From: an uncultured Hellea sp.
Lineage (GTDB): Bacteria; Pseudomonadota; Alphaproteobacteria; Caulobacterales; Maricaulaceae
DNA length: 64,000 nucleotides
Direction of reading: 5' to 3'
Assembly: GCA_905477785.1 (NCBI GenBank)
Contig: CAJQGR010000010.1
Span: 1 to 64,000, forward strand
The position numbers were made by a program, and so were the translations under genes. The notes under the pieces were generated by a model. It did not search any database, was not told the origin of the DNA, and saw only the letters and a list, made by a program, of their open reading frames with translations. Of the stretch, positions 19,705-30,355 are shown piece after piece (positions within the stretch are counted from its first letter, which is position 1; every line of letters starts with the position of its first letter).

Positions 19705-21024
19705 CTATTGATTAAGATCTCTAACTGTAATCTGTCGCATTTTAGCTTCTTTTTTAAAATCTAAACTTGAATATCCCAGTATATCAATATTTGAAAGTTG
19801 ATCAATATTTTCAATGGCATCCATTTGTGACTCAAATTTATCTGTCCAATGAATTAGGTCAGCATAAATTGTTAAAGTGCTCAAACCATTTCTTTCAATT
19901 ATAACTGGAAGCTCTGGGCTTCCTAAATATTTATGGACATCCCTATTAGACGTTAGATAAGCTATATGTTCAATTGTTCTTAATTTACTCATGGCTATTG
20001 TGCGGTTATTTTCTTTGGCTGCTGCATTAAACAAATCTAATGCGAATGCTTTATCAGTTATTATATCCAGTGATTTAAAAAGACGTCTGCGATATTTTTT
20101 TGTATAAGTTTTATTTTTATAAAAGAAGTTTACTAAATCAGTTTCAGCTCCCCAACTCTTTAAAATTTCTTTTTCAAAATTTCTTTGTCTATGAGCATCT
20201 TCATAGCTAACAATAAATTCTGCATTATTATAATAACCAACGCCCATAAAGGCATCACTTAAGTAATCTATACCTGCTTGCCCGGCACCAAGTTTAATGG
20301 TCGTTCCTGTGTATGCATTAGCGTAAGCGAGGCGGTCTATCTGTTTTCTATATGATTTGTTATTTGTTTCTGGATCTGTACTGAACTCAGAATGCAACCT
20401 ACGTGAAGCATTATGTTTTCCAGCCAAAGAGTTAAAGCCTGACCATATATCAGTTCCTGCTTTTTTTACGCAAGTATAACCTGAACACTTTGTGCTGGCT
20501 GCACCTCTAGTAATTCTAATAATTGTAACCCCAAATTCACCAAAGCCTTTTGCCAATTGAAAAACGGCATTTGTACTATGTTTTGGTATGAACATTACAA
20601 AATCTTCAAAGGTTTTTATCTCGCTTCCGAGTCTACCAATGGTTTTACTTACTCGAATGGGTGTTTCTACTAAGTTTGTTGTACGATTTTTTGCTGATAA
20701 TAAGATAGCAAATGCAGTTGATCGGTTCTGTAAAGCCTCGGTTGCTTGTATTTCTCTTATATAGATTTTAGTTTGCTTTGTACCTAAAACCTTTACTATT
20801 TTATTATTATTTAGAATTTCATATTCAAGCATATAGCCATTGCTAAAAGCTTGGGGCCTAACTTGATGATTAGGGCTGCTCATATAATCTTCACCAAGAA
20901 AATTAATTGCGTTTAGATACTTTGATCCTGTTAATAAGTCTTGGGAATATGATGATGGAGAGTTAAATAGATATGTAATAGCAACTAAGTTTACAATGGT
21001 TTTATATATGAGTCTTATTACCAT
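19705..21024 (-). CDS. Hypothetical protein with N-terminal signal-like segment, no recognised family
   Basis: Long intact 439-aa ORF with N-terminal hydrophobic segment; fills an otherwise empty interval between astB and tRNA-His. Confidence 0.7.
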   Translation of the reverse strand: MVIRLIYKTIVNLVAITYLFNSPSSYSQDLLTGSKYLNAINFLGEDYMSSPNHQVRPQAFSNGYMLEYEILNNNKIVKVLGTKQTKIYIREIQATEALQNRSTAFAILLSAKNRTTNLVETPIRVSKTIGRLGSEIKTFEDFVMFIPKHSTNAVFQLAKGFGEFGVTIIRITRGAASTKCSGYTCVKKAGTDIWSGFNSLAGKHNASRRLHSEFSTDPETNNKSYRKQIDRLAYANAYTGTTIKLGAGQAGIDYLSDAFMGVGYYNNAEFIVSYEDAHRQRNFEKEILKSWGAETDLVNFFYKNKTYTKKYRRRLFKSLDIITDKAFALDLFNAAAKENNRTIAMSKLRTIEHIAYLTSNRDVHKYLGSPELPVIIERNGLSTLTIYADLIHWTDKFESQMDAIENIDQLSNIDILGYSSLDFKKEAKMRQITVRDLNQ

Positions 21025-21178
21025 GAAATAAATATAGTCAAAATGAAATAAAAAACCAATTAATCATTTTATATTATTGTATCAATTATATTTTTTTATA
21101 ATTATTTTTTATACTTTATATGATATTAGATACTTGAAGACTTGATCAGCTTGGTCTAGATGGCAATACTACTATTGT

Positions 21179-21255
21179 GCCGCTTTAGCTCAGTTGGTTA
21201 GAGCGCTGGTTTGTGGAACCAGAGGTCCTCAGTTCGAGCCTGAGAAGCGGTACCA
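21179..21255 (+). tRNA. tRNA-His(GTG)
   Basis: Acceptor gccgctt/aagcggt, anticodon arm ctggt-ttgtgga-accag, T-arm ctcag-ttcgagc-ctgag, A73 and encoded CCA. Confidence 0.96.
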
Positions 21256-21304
21256 TTTTAGAGGTTAAAGTTAAATTATTTGATCAAGGATATTGATAAT
21301 TTAG

Positions 21305-22090
21305 CTATACTGAAAACTGTTCCCTTAATATTTTTTCACTTAAGCCTTGTTCTTTATCGAATAAGAGAGTTAAGGATGTTTCTTTATCTTGTGAAATTTT
21401 TACATGAGTTATATTCCGAATTTCCATATTATCTGCTGAAGCAGCAACAGGTCTTTTTTCAGCATCTAAAACTTCAAATTCTACATCTCTATCGGCATTT
21501 AAAAGAGCGCCACGCCATCTTCTTGGTCTGAATGCGCTTATAGGTGTCAGCGCTAAAATATGAGCTGTTTGCGGTACTACGGGTCCATGAGCAGAGAGAT
21601 TGTAAGCAGTGGAGCCAGTGGGAGTTGCAAGTAAAACTCCATCGGCAATCAAGCATTCTAGCCGTGTTTTTTTATCAACTTTAATTTTTATATGTGCTGC
21701 TTGTTGAGTTTGCCTGTATAGTGAAACTTCATTAAAAGCTAGCTCTTCAAATGTTCCGCCCACGCCTTTAGCTACCATTTTTAAGGGTTTAACTGTGGTC
21801 GGTTCTGCTGCAGATAATCTAGAAATTAAATTATTTTCGTTGAATTCATTCATTAGGAAGCCAATAGTTCCTTTATTCATTCCATAAACGGGAAGTCCTC
21901 TTCGTATTAGAGTCATGTATCTTCTAAGTGTACGCAGCATAAACCCATCTCCTCCTAGAGCGATTATAGCATCAGCGTTAGCTGCATCATGATTACCATA
22001 CTTCTCTATTAAGGATTCACGAGCAGATTTTGCTTCTTTTCTTTCAGTACTAACAAAAGCTAACTTTTCAAATTTTTTTTCTTTAGTCAC
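21305..22090 (-). CDS. nadK: NAD kinase
   Basis: IIALGGDGFMLRTLRRYM, YGMNKGTIGFLMNEF, LLATPTGSTAYNLSAHGPVV. Confidence 0.94.
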   Translation of the reverse strand: MTKEKKFEKLAFVSTERKEAKSARESLIEKYGNHDAANADAIIALGGDGFMLRTLRRYMTLIRRGLPVYGMNKGTIGFLMNEFNENNLISRLSAAEPTTVKPLKMVAKGVGGTFEELAFNEVSLYRQTQQAAHIKIKVDKKTRLECLIADGVLLATPTGSTAYNLSAHGPVVPQTAHILALTPISAFRPRRWRGALLNADRDVEFEVLDAEKRPVAASADNMEIRNITHVKISQDKETSLTLLFDKEQGLSEKILREQFSV

Positions 22091-22127
22091 TATTACTCCA
22101 AATTTTCTTTCGTAGTATTTTATAGTT

Positions 22128-22577
22128 TTATTCGATACCTGGGGTTGTCATTGCCTTTAAGTAAATTAGTAAAGCAGTTCTGTCTTCTTGTTTTTTAATT
22201 CCTATAAAACTCATTCTGGTGCCCTCCATGAATTCATTAGGTTTTTGTATGTAGGCATTTAAGGTTTCATTATCCCAAATTATGTCTGAATTGCGCATAG
22301 CTTTGGAGTAATTAAAGTTAGCTTTATTACCTGCTACTGCCCCATAAATATTCCAGAGATTTGGTCCAACTGTATTTTTTCCTTTAATATCTAATGAGTG
22401 GCAAGCCCTACACCTTTTATAAATTATTCTTCCTCGCTCAAATGGCGATAGTGTTATTTCTTTTACAGATTTTGCTGTAGATACTTCAGACTGTCTTCCA
22501 TTTATATCTGTTTTCTTGTCTGTATTATTACAAGAGGTAAACATCAAAACACTAATGAGTAACATAAATATTCGCAT
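22128..22577 (-). CDS. Class I cytochrome c, predicted lipoprotein
   Basis: CRACHS heme-binding motif, GPNLWNIYGAVAG, distal M in GTRMSF; N-terminal MFTSC lipobox-like site. Confidence 0.88.
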   Translation of the reverse strand: MRIFMLLISVLMFTSCNNTDKKTDINGRQSEVSTAKSVKEITLSPFERGRIIYKRCRACHSLDIKGKNTVGPNLWNIYGAVAGNKANFNYSKAMRNSDIIWDNETLNAYIQKPNEFMEGTRMSFIGIKKQEDRTALLIYLKAMTTPGIE

Positions 22578-22735
22578 GATATTCCTTTAACAGATAAAGT
22601 TATATCTTATCATTGTGATTATGCTATTGAAAGGCTCAAATTTTTAAAAATAAAATTCAAAAATATAACGTGGCAAAATGGTACTTTATTTTTAAGTATT
22701 TTATGTGTCATATTACTTTTTTAGCAGAGGAAGAT

Positions 22736-24487
22736 ATGTCATTCACTCCACCAGTTAAATTGATAAAATTCTTAATCGAGCACAGTATTGATCTTGATAG
22801 CATATTGGGTATGCCAATATTCGAAGGGGTTAATATGGATCTGATAGGTGATGTTCTTTCGGCTGCCTCAAATTTTTCACAGAACAAATGGGCACCTCTA
22901 AATTGGTCTGGAGATCAAAATCCAGCAAAGTTAATTGATGGGCAGGTAATAAGCTCCCCTGGTTTCAAAGAGGCATACAAAGATTTTGTAGATGCTGAAT
23001 GGCTCTCAATAGCAACTTCTACTGAAGTTGGCGGAATGGGGTTGCCTCAAGTTATTAAAGTTGGCACAGACGAAATGTTTTATGCTGCAAATATGGCTCT
23101 TGGATTATGTCCTATGTTAACTTCTAGTGCAGTAAAGGCAATATTAGCCCATGCCGAAAGCTCTATTAGAAACAAATATTTACCAAAAATGGTTTGTGGT
23201 GAATGGACTGGTGCTATGTGCTTAACTGAACCTCAAGCTGGATCTGATTTAGGTCCTGTTCGAACAAAGGCAGTAGATAATGGGGATGGAACATACTCAA
23301 TTACAGGTCAGAAAATTTATATTACATGGGGTGATCATGATGTGGCTGATAATATAATACATTTAGTATTAGCACGTTTGCCAGATGCTCCATTAGGATC
23401 GAAAGGAATATCTCTATTTTTGTGTCCTAAATTTATGGTCGATGAAAAGGGCGAGTTAGGTTCTAAAAATAGTTTTTCTGCAATTGGGCTTGAGCATAAA
23501 TTAGGCATTCACGGGTCTCCAACATGTGTAATGGAATTCAGTTCTGCTAAGGGTTGGCTGATTGGGGAGGTGAATCAAGGTCTTTCTTGCATGTTCACCA
23601 TGATGAATGAGGCTCGTTTATTTGTAGGAGTTCAAGGTGTTGCTATTGGTGAGCGAGCTTATCAAGCTGCATTACAATATTCGAATGATAGAGTACAAGG
23701 ACGAACTATTTCTGGAAAAGATGCAATAATTGGACACCCTGATATTCGAAGAAGTTTAATGGATATGAAGGTTAAGTTATTAGGTGCTCGTGCGGTTTGT
23801 CTAGCTGCTGCTGCTGCTGGAGACATAGCAAGCCATTCAACTGATGAAGATATCCGAAAAAATGCACATGTACGTGAAGCTTTGTTAACACCGATAGCTA
23901 AGTCATATGGATCTGATATTGGTGTTGAAGTCAGCTCTATAGGCCTTCAGGTCCATGGAGGCATGGGTTTTGTTGAAGAGACGGGTGCTGCACAACATTA
24001 CAGAGATAGTAGAATTGCTCCGATATATGAAGGAACCAATGGAATTCAAGCAATTGATTTGGTAGGAAGAAAATTAAGACGGGATGGTGGCTCAGGCATG
24101 CATGCTTTAATTGTAGATTTAAAGAAAATCTATGATTTAGCAAATGAGTCTTCATATAACTTAACAGATTGTTCATCTGCACTTAAAGAGGGCATTCAAA
24201 CATTAGAGCGTGCCACTGATATAATTCTTCAAGCAGATGAAATTGATGCATTATCTTCTGCTACGCCTTATCTAAATATTGTTGCAAGTGTAATATCTGG
24301 CGCATTTATCATTAAAGCAGTTGTAAATGGAGCAATCGTTGGTGATGAAAATACAGACAACATGTTATCCCTTTGCAGATATCATGCAAAGTCTATCATG
24401 CCTATGGCTAAAAACTCTATTGAATTTTTAAGTAGTCCAAATAAGTTAGTTTTTGATTTTCCGATGGAACAGCTTGCTGATTTGTGA
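22736..24487 (+). CDS. Acyl-CoA dehydrogenase
   Basis: GAMCLTEPQAGSDLGPVRTKA, GLQVHGGMGFVEETGAAQHYRDSRIAPIYEGTNGIQAIDLVGRKL. Start placed at MSFTPP; ORF track begins at 22670. Confidence 0.92.
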   Translation: MSFTPPVKLIKFLIEHSIDLDSILGMPIFEGVNMDLIGDVLSAASNFSQNKWAPLNWSGDQNPAKLIDGQVISSPGFKEAYKDFVDAEWLSIATSTEVGGMGLPQVIKVGTDEMFYAANMALGLCPMLTSSAVKAILAHAESSIRNKYLPKMVCGEWTGAMCLTEPQAGSDLGPVRTKAVDNGDGTYSITGQKIYITWGDHDVADNIIHLVLARLPDAPLGSKGISLFLCPKFMVDEKGELGSKNSFSAIGLEHKLGIHGSPTCVMEFSSAKGWLIGEVNQGLSCMFTMMNEARLFVGVQGVAIGERAYQAALQYSNDRVQGRTISGKDAIIGHPDIRRSLMDMKVKLLGARAVCLAAAAAGDIASHSTDEDIRKNAHVREALLTPIAKSYGSDIGVEVSSIGLQVHGGMGFVEETGAAQHYRDSRIAPIYEGTNGIQAIDLVGRKLRRDGGSGMHALIVDLKKIYDLANESSYNLTDCSSALKEGIQTLERATDIILQADEIDALSSATPYLNIVASVISGAFIIKAVVNGAIVGDENTDNMLSLCRYHAKSIMPMAKNSIEFLSSPNKLVFDFPMEQLADL

Positions 24488-24525
24488 TTCATACTTCATA
24501 CGATGGCATAGCTATAGGAGTTCTT

Positions 24526-25344
24526 ATGTCAGCTCAAACAAATCTTAAAAGAATAACCGCCCCGCAAATTACAGAAAGAAAAAATGGCAAACCAATTGTT
24601 TGTTTGACGGCCTATGATGCTCCGACAGCAAATATTTTAGACCAATTCTGTGATATATTATTAGTTGGTGATAGCGTAGGTATGGTAGTCCACGGATTGT
24701 CAACTACTGTAGGTGTAACTCTTGATATGATGATTTTGCACGGTCAAGCCGTGATGCGTGGATCACAAAAAGCACTCGTGGTAGTGGATTTACCATTTGG
24801 TTCCTATGAGGATAGTGTTGAAACAGCGTTTCGTAGTGCCTCTAGAGTTATGATGGAAACAGGTTGCAATGCAATTAAAATCGAAAGCGGTTCATATGCT
24901 GCTGAAACAATTAGCTATCTTGTTGAAAGAGGAATACCCGTTATGAGTCATGTGGGGCTTCGCCCACAAAGCATGAATGTATTAGGGGGCTTTCGAGCAC
25001 GTGGTAGAAGAAAAGTGGTAGAAGATGAGATTATAGCCAATGCAATAGCTGCTGCTGATGCGGGATCTTTTGCTGTAGTTGTGGAGGGTACATCAGCTGA
25101 AATAGCAGAAAAAGTTACCAAATCAATCAAAATTCCTACTATTGGTATTGGTGCTTCTGAAAAGTGCGATGGTCAGATTTTAGTTACTCCTGATATGTTG
25201 GGGCAATTTGAGCGTGTGCCTAAATTTGTGAAAAAATTTGCAGATATGAAAGGTATGATAGAAGGTGCTGCTAAAGAATATGCCGAACAGGTAAAGAATC
25301 GAAGTTTTCCAGCCGAGGTAAATACTTATAAATTTAAAAAATAA
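24526..25344 (+). CDS. panB: 3-methyl-2-oxobutanoate hydroxymethyltransferase
   Basis: CLTAYDAPTANILDQFCDILLVGDSVGMVVHG, PVMSHVGLRPQ, IPTIGIGASEKCDGQILVTPDMLG. Start placed at MSAQTN. Confidence 0.95.
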   Translation: MSAQTNLKRITAPQITERKNGKPIVCLTAYDAPTANILDQFCDILLVGDSVGMVVHGLSTTVGVTLDMMILHGQAVMRGSQKALVVVDLPFGSYEDSVETAFRSASRVMMETGCNAIKIESGSYAAETISYLVERGIPVMSHVGLRPQSMNVLGGFRARGRRKVVEDEIIANAIAAADAGSFAVVVEGTSAEIAEKVTKSIKIPTIGIGASEKCDGQILVTPDMLGQFERVPKFVKKFADMKGMIEGAAKEYAEQVKNRSFPAEVNTYKFKK

Positions 25345-25484
25345 AAAAAGTTTATTTGTTAATAAATAGCTTTTTCCTAAATTATTAATTAAAAAAGGGT
25401 CTTTAAAAATAAATTACCATTATCACGTTAACTGTTGCGAAAATATTACTTGGAAGATATGTTGACTTTTAGCAGAAATTCATT

Positions 25485-26225
25485 TTGCAATTTTCAAAAG
25501 GTTATTCAGTGGTTGATTTTATCAATGAAGTTGAAGAAGAGCTACGTAAGGATGAGTATAATCGACTTCTAAGACGTTATGGTCCCGTTTTATTATCGAT
25601 TGTTATTATCGTTGTTATTATTGCTGGTTTTATTGAGTTCCGTAAATATTCAGAGGATAAGGCAGCAAGAGCAACATCAGCTAGTTATGTAGCTGCATCG
25701 GACAAGGCTGCTGCTGGAGAAACTTTAACTGCAATATCAGATTTTTTATCATTATCTGAGGAAGCCCCTTCTGGCTATTCAGGCCTTGCCCTAATGCGCG
25801 CTGCAGCTCTTCAGTTAGAATCTGGAGATAAGACTGAAGCAGTCCGTATGCTGGATAAAGCATCTATTAAATTTAGTTTACCTAGGCATGCGCAATTAGC
25901 AGAACTCAAAGCGGCTTATATACTTGCTAGTGATGGGAAACATTCAGATGTTATAAATAGGCTAGGGCCTCTTGCCCAAAAAGATACTCCCTATGAGTTT
26001 TTAGCTCGTGAGCTATTGGGAATATCGGCACTAGCTTTGGATGATAAAAATATGGCTCGAGAACAATTTGGTTATCTGGAATTTATACCAGGTGTTCCAG
26101 CAAGTATAAGGTCTAGAGCCAAGCAAAATCTTAGTCTAATGAAGGACAATGTAATTAACAGTAATGGAGCTGAAACTGTAAATGATACCAAATCTGTAAA
26201 AACTGAGAAAACTAATGAAAATTAA
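25485..26225 (+). CDS. YfgM/TPR-like inner-membrane-anchored periplasmic protein
   Basis: Short cytosolic N-terminus, single TM (VLLSIVIIVVIIAGFIEF), helical-repeat C-terminus; immediately upstream of bamB-der as commonly seen. Confidence 0.78.
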   Translation: MQFSKGYSVVDFINEVEEELRKDEYNRLLRRYGPVLLSIVIIVVIIAGFIEFRKYSEDKAARATSASYVAASDKAAAGETLTAISDFLSLSEEAPSGYSGLALMRAAALQLESGDKTEAVRMLDKASIKFSLPRHAQLAELKAAYILASDGKHSDVINRLGPLAQKDTPYEFLARELLGISALALDDKNMAREQFGYLEFIPGVPASIRSRAKQNLSLMKDNVINSNGAETVNDTKSVKTEKTNEN

Positions 26226-27678
26226 ATTAATGAAATATTATTTTGGTATAATCTCAGCACTAATTTTGACTAGTTGTTCGACTATAAGTGGAATAGGTGA
26301 CGCCGTAGGCTCAATTAATCCATTTGATAGGTCAGATGAAAAATCTAAGGCAGCTCAAGGTAAAGTCGCTGGAGAAACAGATAGGATATCTATTTTAGAA
26401 TTAAATGAAACACTAAAAGAATCAGAAAATATAAAACCAGAACAAATTGTTTTGCCACCTGCTTACTCAAATGTTAGCTGGCCCCAAGTTGGGGGTAATG
26501 CAGCTCATGCTTTACAGCACACAGATGCAAAAGGAAGTTTTCGTAAACTTTGGTCTAAAAGTACAGGTAAAGGTTCTAATCGAAAAGGAAGAGTTGTTGC
26601 TCCCCCTGTCACAGATGGTGGCTATATATATACTATGGATGGAAATAACTTAATTACTGCTATGGACGTTATTTCAGGAAATAAATTATGGAAGTATAAG
26701 GTGGCTTTAACAGAACGGCAAAGAACACGTAAAGGAAGAGTGGGTGTTATAGAACGTGTTCGAGACCCTCTTTCACTTTTGGATGGATCAGGAACTGATA
26801 AAGAGTCTGTTGGCGGTGGTATCGCTGTAGAAAATGGGAAGTTATTTGTTACATCAGGATTGGGTGTGGTGAGCGGTTTAGATTCTAAGACCGGGGAAGA
26901 GATATGGCGTACTGTTACTAGAACCCCGATGCACTCTGCACCCACTTCTGCGGGTGGGCGTGTGTTTGCTGTTTCGGATGATAACGAATTATTTGCTTTC
27001 AACGCTGAAACCGGAGAAGTTATTTGGACTTATCAGGGAATAGTTGAAAGTGCTAGGATGCTAACTGCTCCCAGCCCTGCTGTCGTTGGGGATACAGTTA
27101 TATCTGGTTTTGCTTCAGGTGAGTTAATAGCATTAAGAGTGCAAAATGGAAGTGTCCTTTGGCAAGATGCTCTATCTTCAGCAGGGCAATTAACACCCTT
27201 AGCCTCACTGAATGACATTGCTTCAGGACCAGTGGTGGATGATGGATATGTTATTGCATCAGCTCAGTCAGGAGTAACTAGTGCTTTTGATTTACGAACT
27301 GGACAGAGAATATGGACGCAGCCTGCTGGTTCGTTAAATTTTCCATTACTAGCTGGAGACTTTGTTTACCTAGCTATGACGGATGGTCGAATTATATGCA
27401 TGTCTAAAACTGATGGTTCAGTAATTTGGATTAAACAGCTTCGATCTCACAAAAACATCAAGAAAAAGAAGAAACGCATATCTTATTCCGGTCCAATATT
27501 TGTGGGTGAAAGACTTATGGTCATGTCATCAAGAGGTAAAGCAATAACATTAAATCCTTATGATGGGACTATAATTGATGAATTTAAAATTGGTGGAAAT
27601 GTTTTTATTGCTCCGGTAATTGCGAATGAAACAGTATTCGTTATGACTAATTCTGCTAAACTTATCGCTTTCCGGTAG
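26215..27678 (+). CDS. bamB: PQQ-like beta-propeller outer-membrane assembly lipoprotein
   Basis: Lipobox ILTSC; repeated DxxTGxxIW propeller blades; adjacent to der. Confidence 0.88.
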   Translation: MKIKLMKYYFGIISALILTSCSTISGIGDAVGSINPFDRSDEKSKAAQGKVAGETDRISILELNETLKESENIKPEQIVLPPAYSNVSWPQVGGNAAHALQHTDAKGSFRKLWSKSTGKGSNRKGRVVAPPVTDGGYIYTMDGNNLITAMDVISGNKLWKYKVALTERQRTRKGRVGVIERVRDPLSLLDGSGTDKESVGGGIAVENGKLFVTSGLGVVSGLDSKTGEEIWRTVTRTPMHSAPTSAGGRVFAVSDDNELFAFNAETGEVIWTYQGIVESARMLTAPSPAVVGDTVISGFASGELIALRVQNGSVLWQDALSSAGQLTPLASLNDIASGPVVDDGYVIASAQSGVTSAFDLRTGQRIWTQPAGSLNFPLLAGDFVYLAMTDGRIICMSKTDGSVIWIKQLRSHKNIKKKKKRISYSGPIFVGERLMVMSSRGKAITLNPYDGTIIDEFKIGGNVFIAPVIANETVFVMTNSAKLIAFR

Positions 27679-27688
27679 TTATACAAAT

Positions 27689-29143
27689 ATGTCCATTGAT
27701 TCAGGTAATTTCAAGGATAATGAATCCAATTTAGAAACACCCGGAGAGCTTCGACCTGCAAAAATTGCAATCGTTGGAAGACCTAATGTTGGAAAATCAA
27801 CGATATTTAATCGTTTAGCAGGTAAGAAATTAGCGATTGTTAACGATACTCCTGGTGTAACAAGAGACATTCGTGAGGTAAGGTCAAAGCTTCGAGGCCA
27901 TAATATGGTGCTGATGGATACTGCTGGTTTCGAGAATGCTAAAGGTCACAAAATTGAAGCTAAAATGCGAGCCCAAACTGAGTCGGCTGTGCTTGATGCT
28001 GATATCATTTTGTTTGTATATGATGCACGTGAGGGTGTTACCCCACTTGACCGTACTTTTGCTGAATTTGTAAGACGAAGTAATAAAACGACCTTTCTAG
28101 TAGCTAATAAATGTGAAAGTTCTGCTGCAGACGCAGGAATTACTGATGGTTACTCTTTAGGAATGGGAGACCCCATAGAGGTAGCGGCTGAGCATAATAT
28201 TGGTTTTGGAGAGCTTGATGATATGGTTGAGCTTGCCTTGCGCGATGTTGATTTAAGTCTTCGAAATGATAATATTGATTATGAAGAGGCCCCTGTTCGT
28301 ATTGCTATAGTGGGTAGGCCAAATGCCGGTAAATCTACATTAATCAATACTTTAATTGGTGAAAATAGACTTCTAGTTGGACCTGAAGCTGGTATTACCC
28401 GCGACTCTATAACAATCGACTATATGTGGCAAGATCGCCGTGTTCAATTCCATGATACTGCTGGATTACGTAAAAAATCAAAAGTACATGAAACTCTGGA
28501 AGTACTGTCAGTGCAAGACACATTGAGGGCAATTAAATTTGCACAGGTTGTTATCTTATTGATGGACTCAACTAAGCCATTAGATAAGCAGGACCTTCAA
28601 ATAGCCGCACTATGTGAACGTGAAGGTAGAGCACTTGTTTTGGGAGCTTCAAAGTGGGATTTAGTAAAAAACAAGTCAGAGACTTCAAAATTTCTACGTG
28701 ATGAAACTAAGAGATTATTACCTCAATTAAAAGGCTTAGAAATAATTATGTTTTCTGGACTAACGGGTAAAAGTGTTGATCGTTTATTACCAGCTATTGA
28801 ACGCGTGCAGATTAATTGGTCAGCCAAAGTTAAAACATCGGATTTAAATGACTGGTTACGCGAAAAAGTACAGCGGCACCCACCTCCAGCTGTAAATGGT
28901 AGACGTATTAAACCAAAATATATCTCTCAGACTAAAACAAGACCTCCTACATTTATATTAAAGTGTTCAAGGGCTACAAAGTTGCCTGAAAGTTACAAAA
29001 GATATTTGATTAATGGTCTTAGAGAGGATTTTGATCTACCATCCGTTCCAATCAGATTTTTTGTGAGAGCGGATGAAAACCCTTATGATAATACTGTTCG
29101 CAAACAAGGAATAGAGCCTTTGCGGAAAAAGGATAGGCCTTAA
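27689..29143 (+). CDS. der: Ribosome biogenesis GTPase Der (EngA)
   Basis: Two G domains: GRPNVGKSTIFNRL and GRPNAGKSTLINTL; DTPGVTRD; C-terminal KH-like domain. Confidence 0.97.
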   Translation: MSIDSGNFKDNESNLETPGELRPAKIAIVGRPNVGKSTIFNRLAGKKLAIVNDTPGVTRDIREVRSKLRGHNMVLMDTAGFENAKGHKIEAKMRAQTESAVLDADIILFVYDAREGVTPLDRTFAEFVRRSNKTTFLVANKCESSAADAGITDGYSLGMGDPIEVAAEHNIGFGELDDMVELALRDVDLSLRNDNIDYEEAPVRIAIVGRPNAGKSTLINTLIGENRLLVGPEAGITRDSITIDYMWQDRRVQFHDTAGLRKKSKVHETLEVLSVQDTLRAIKFAQVVILLMDSTKPLDKQDLQIAALCEREGRALVLGASKWDLVKNKSETSKFLRDETKRLLPQLKGLEIIMFSGLTGKSVDRLLPAIERVQINWSAKVKTSDLNDWLREKVQRHPPPAVNGRRIKPKYISQTKTRPPTFILKCSRATKLPESYKRYLINGLREDFDLPSVPIRFFVRADENPYDNTVRKQGIEPLRKKDRP

Positions 29144-30214
29144 TTAACCTATTTGCCCTCTGTGTCTAAGCTTATGGTCTGCAAGTACACAAGCTAGCAT
29201 TGCCTCTGCCACAGGCACACCTCTTATTCCGACGCAAGGGTCATGTCTTCCTTTTGTTTTCAAATCAATTTCTTGTCCATCAGAATTGATGCTTTGAACG
29301 GTTTTTAATATTGAGGATGTTGGCTTAATCGCTATGCGAACTATGATATCATCTCCATTAGATATACCTCCTAATATTCCGCCGGAATTATTACTTAGAA
29401 AATGTGGTTTACCTTTGTTCATTCTTAATTCATCAGCATTTTGAGTGCCGTTCCATCCAGCTGAATTAAAGCCAGCTCCTATTTCAACACCTTTTGCTGC
29501 ATTTATACTCATCATACCCATTGCGATATCAGAGTCTAATTTTCCATAAATTGGAGCACCCCATCCGGCAGGAACACCAGAGGCGTTTATTTCAATAACA
29601 GCTCCTACTGAATTACCCTCTTTTCTGATGGAGTCTAAATAAGATTCCCAGTTTGAAACTGAATCAGGGTCAGGACACCAGAATGGATTGTTATCTGTTA
29701 CATCCAAATTAAATTTTGTTCTATTAATTTTTAATTCCCCAATCTGAACAACAGCTCCCCTTATTTTTATATCTTTTCCCAGGACTTTTCTAGCAATTGC
29801 CCCAGCTGCAACACGATTAGCAGTTTCACGTGCAGAACTTCTACCCCCACCCCTATAATCACGTATTCCATACTTATTCTGATACGTCATATCCGCATGG
29901 CCTGGGCGATAACTTGATTTTATCTCTGAATAATCTTTACTTCGTTGATCTGTATTTTCTATCATTAAACTAATTGGAGTTCCTGTGGTTTTTCCTTCAA
30001 ATACCCCAGATAAAATTTTAACAAGATCAGCTTCTCTTCTTTGAGTAACGAAACGTGAAGTACCTGGTTTTCTTTTATTTAAGTATTTTTGAATGTCGAA
30101 TTCAGATAATTCAACAAGTGGGGGGCAGCCGTCTATAACGCAGCCTATAGCTGGTCCGTGACTTTCTCCCCATGTAGTAAATCGAAATAGGTGTCCAAAG
30201 GTATTGTGTGACAT
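29144..30214 (-). CDS. aroC: Chorismate synthase
   Basis: [72 protein letters not shown]. Confidence 0.97.
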   Translation of the reverse strand: MSHNTFGHLFRFTTWGESHGPAIGCVIDGCPPLVELSEFDIQKYLNKRKPGTSRFVTQRREADLVKILSGVFEGKTTGTPISLMIENTDQRSKDYSEIKSSYRPGHADMTYQNKYGIRDYRGGGRSSARETANRVAAGAIARKVLGKDIKIRGAVVQIGELKINRTKFNLDVTDNNPFWCPDPDSVSNWESYLDSIRKEGNSVGAVIEINASGVPAGWGAPIYGKLDSDIAMGMMSINAAKGVEIGAGFNSAGWNGTQNADELRMNKGKPHFLSNNSGGILGGISNGDDIIVRIAIKPTSSILKTVQSINSDGQEIDLKTKGRHDPCVGIRGVPVAEAMLACVLADHKLRHRGQIG

Positions 30215-30304
30215 ATTAATATCTTTAGACGTCTAAGATATATAATGCCAGAGGAAGTTGACTAATATTTAACAAATATATCAATTTATATATTATTTAA
30301 AAAT

Positions 30305-30334
30305 AAAAAATGGAGGGTTTAACCCTCCATTATA
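30305..30334 (-). terminator. Rho-independent terminator of the TonB-dependent receptor gene
   Basis: Near-perfect aatggagggtt/aaccctccatt inverted repeat, T-rich on the minus strand, just downstream of the receptor stop. Confidence 0.75.
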
Positions 30335-30355
30335 TAGTTCGAGACTTACGTTAAA

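Noticed and set aside
25345-25484. Imperfect hairpin (agtttattt...ataaatagct) after panB as terminator
   Set aside because: AT-only stem with mismatches; too weak to call in this AT-rich background.
26622-27002. 126-aa antisense ORF inside bamB
   Set aside because: Shadow of the repetitive beta-propeller coding sequence; no recognised domain.
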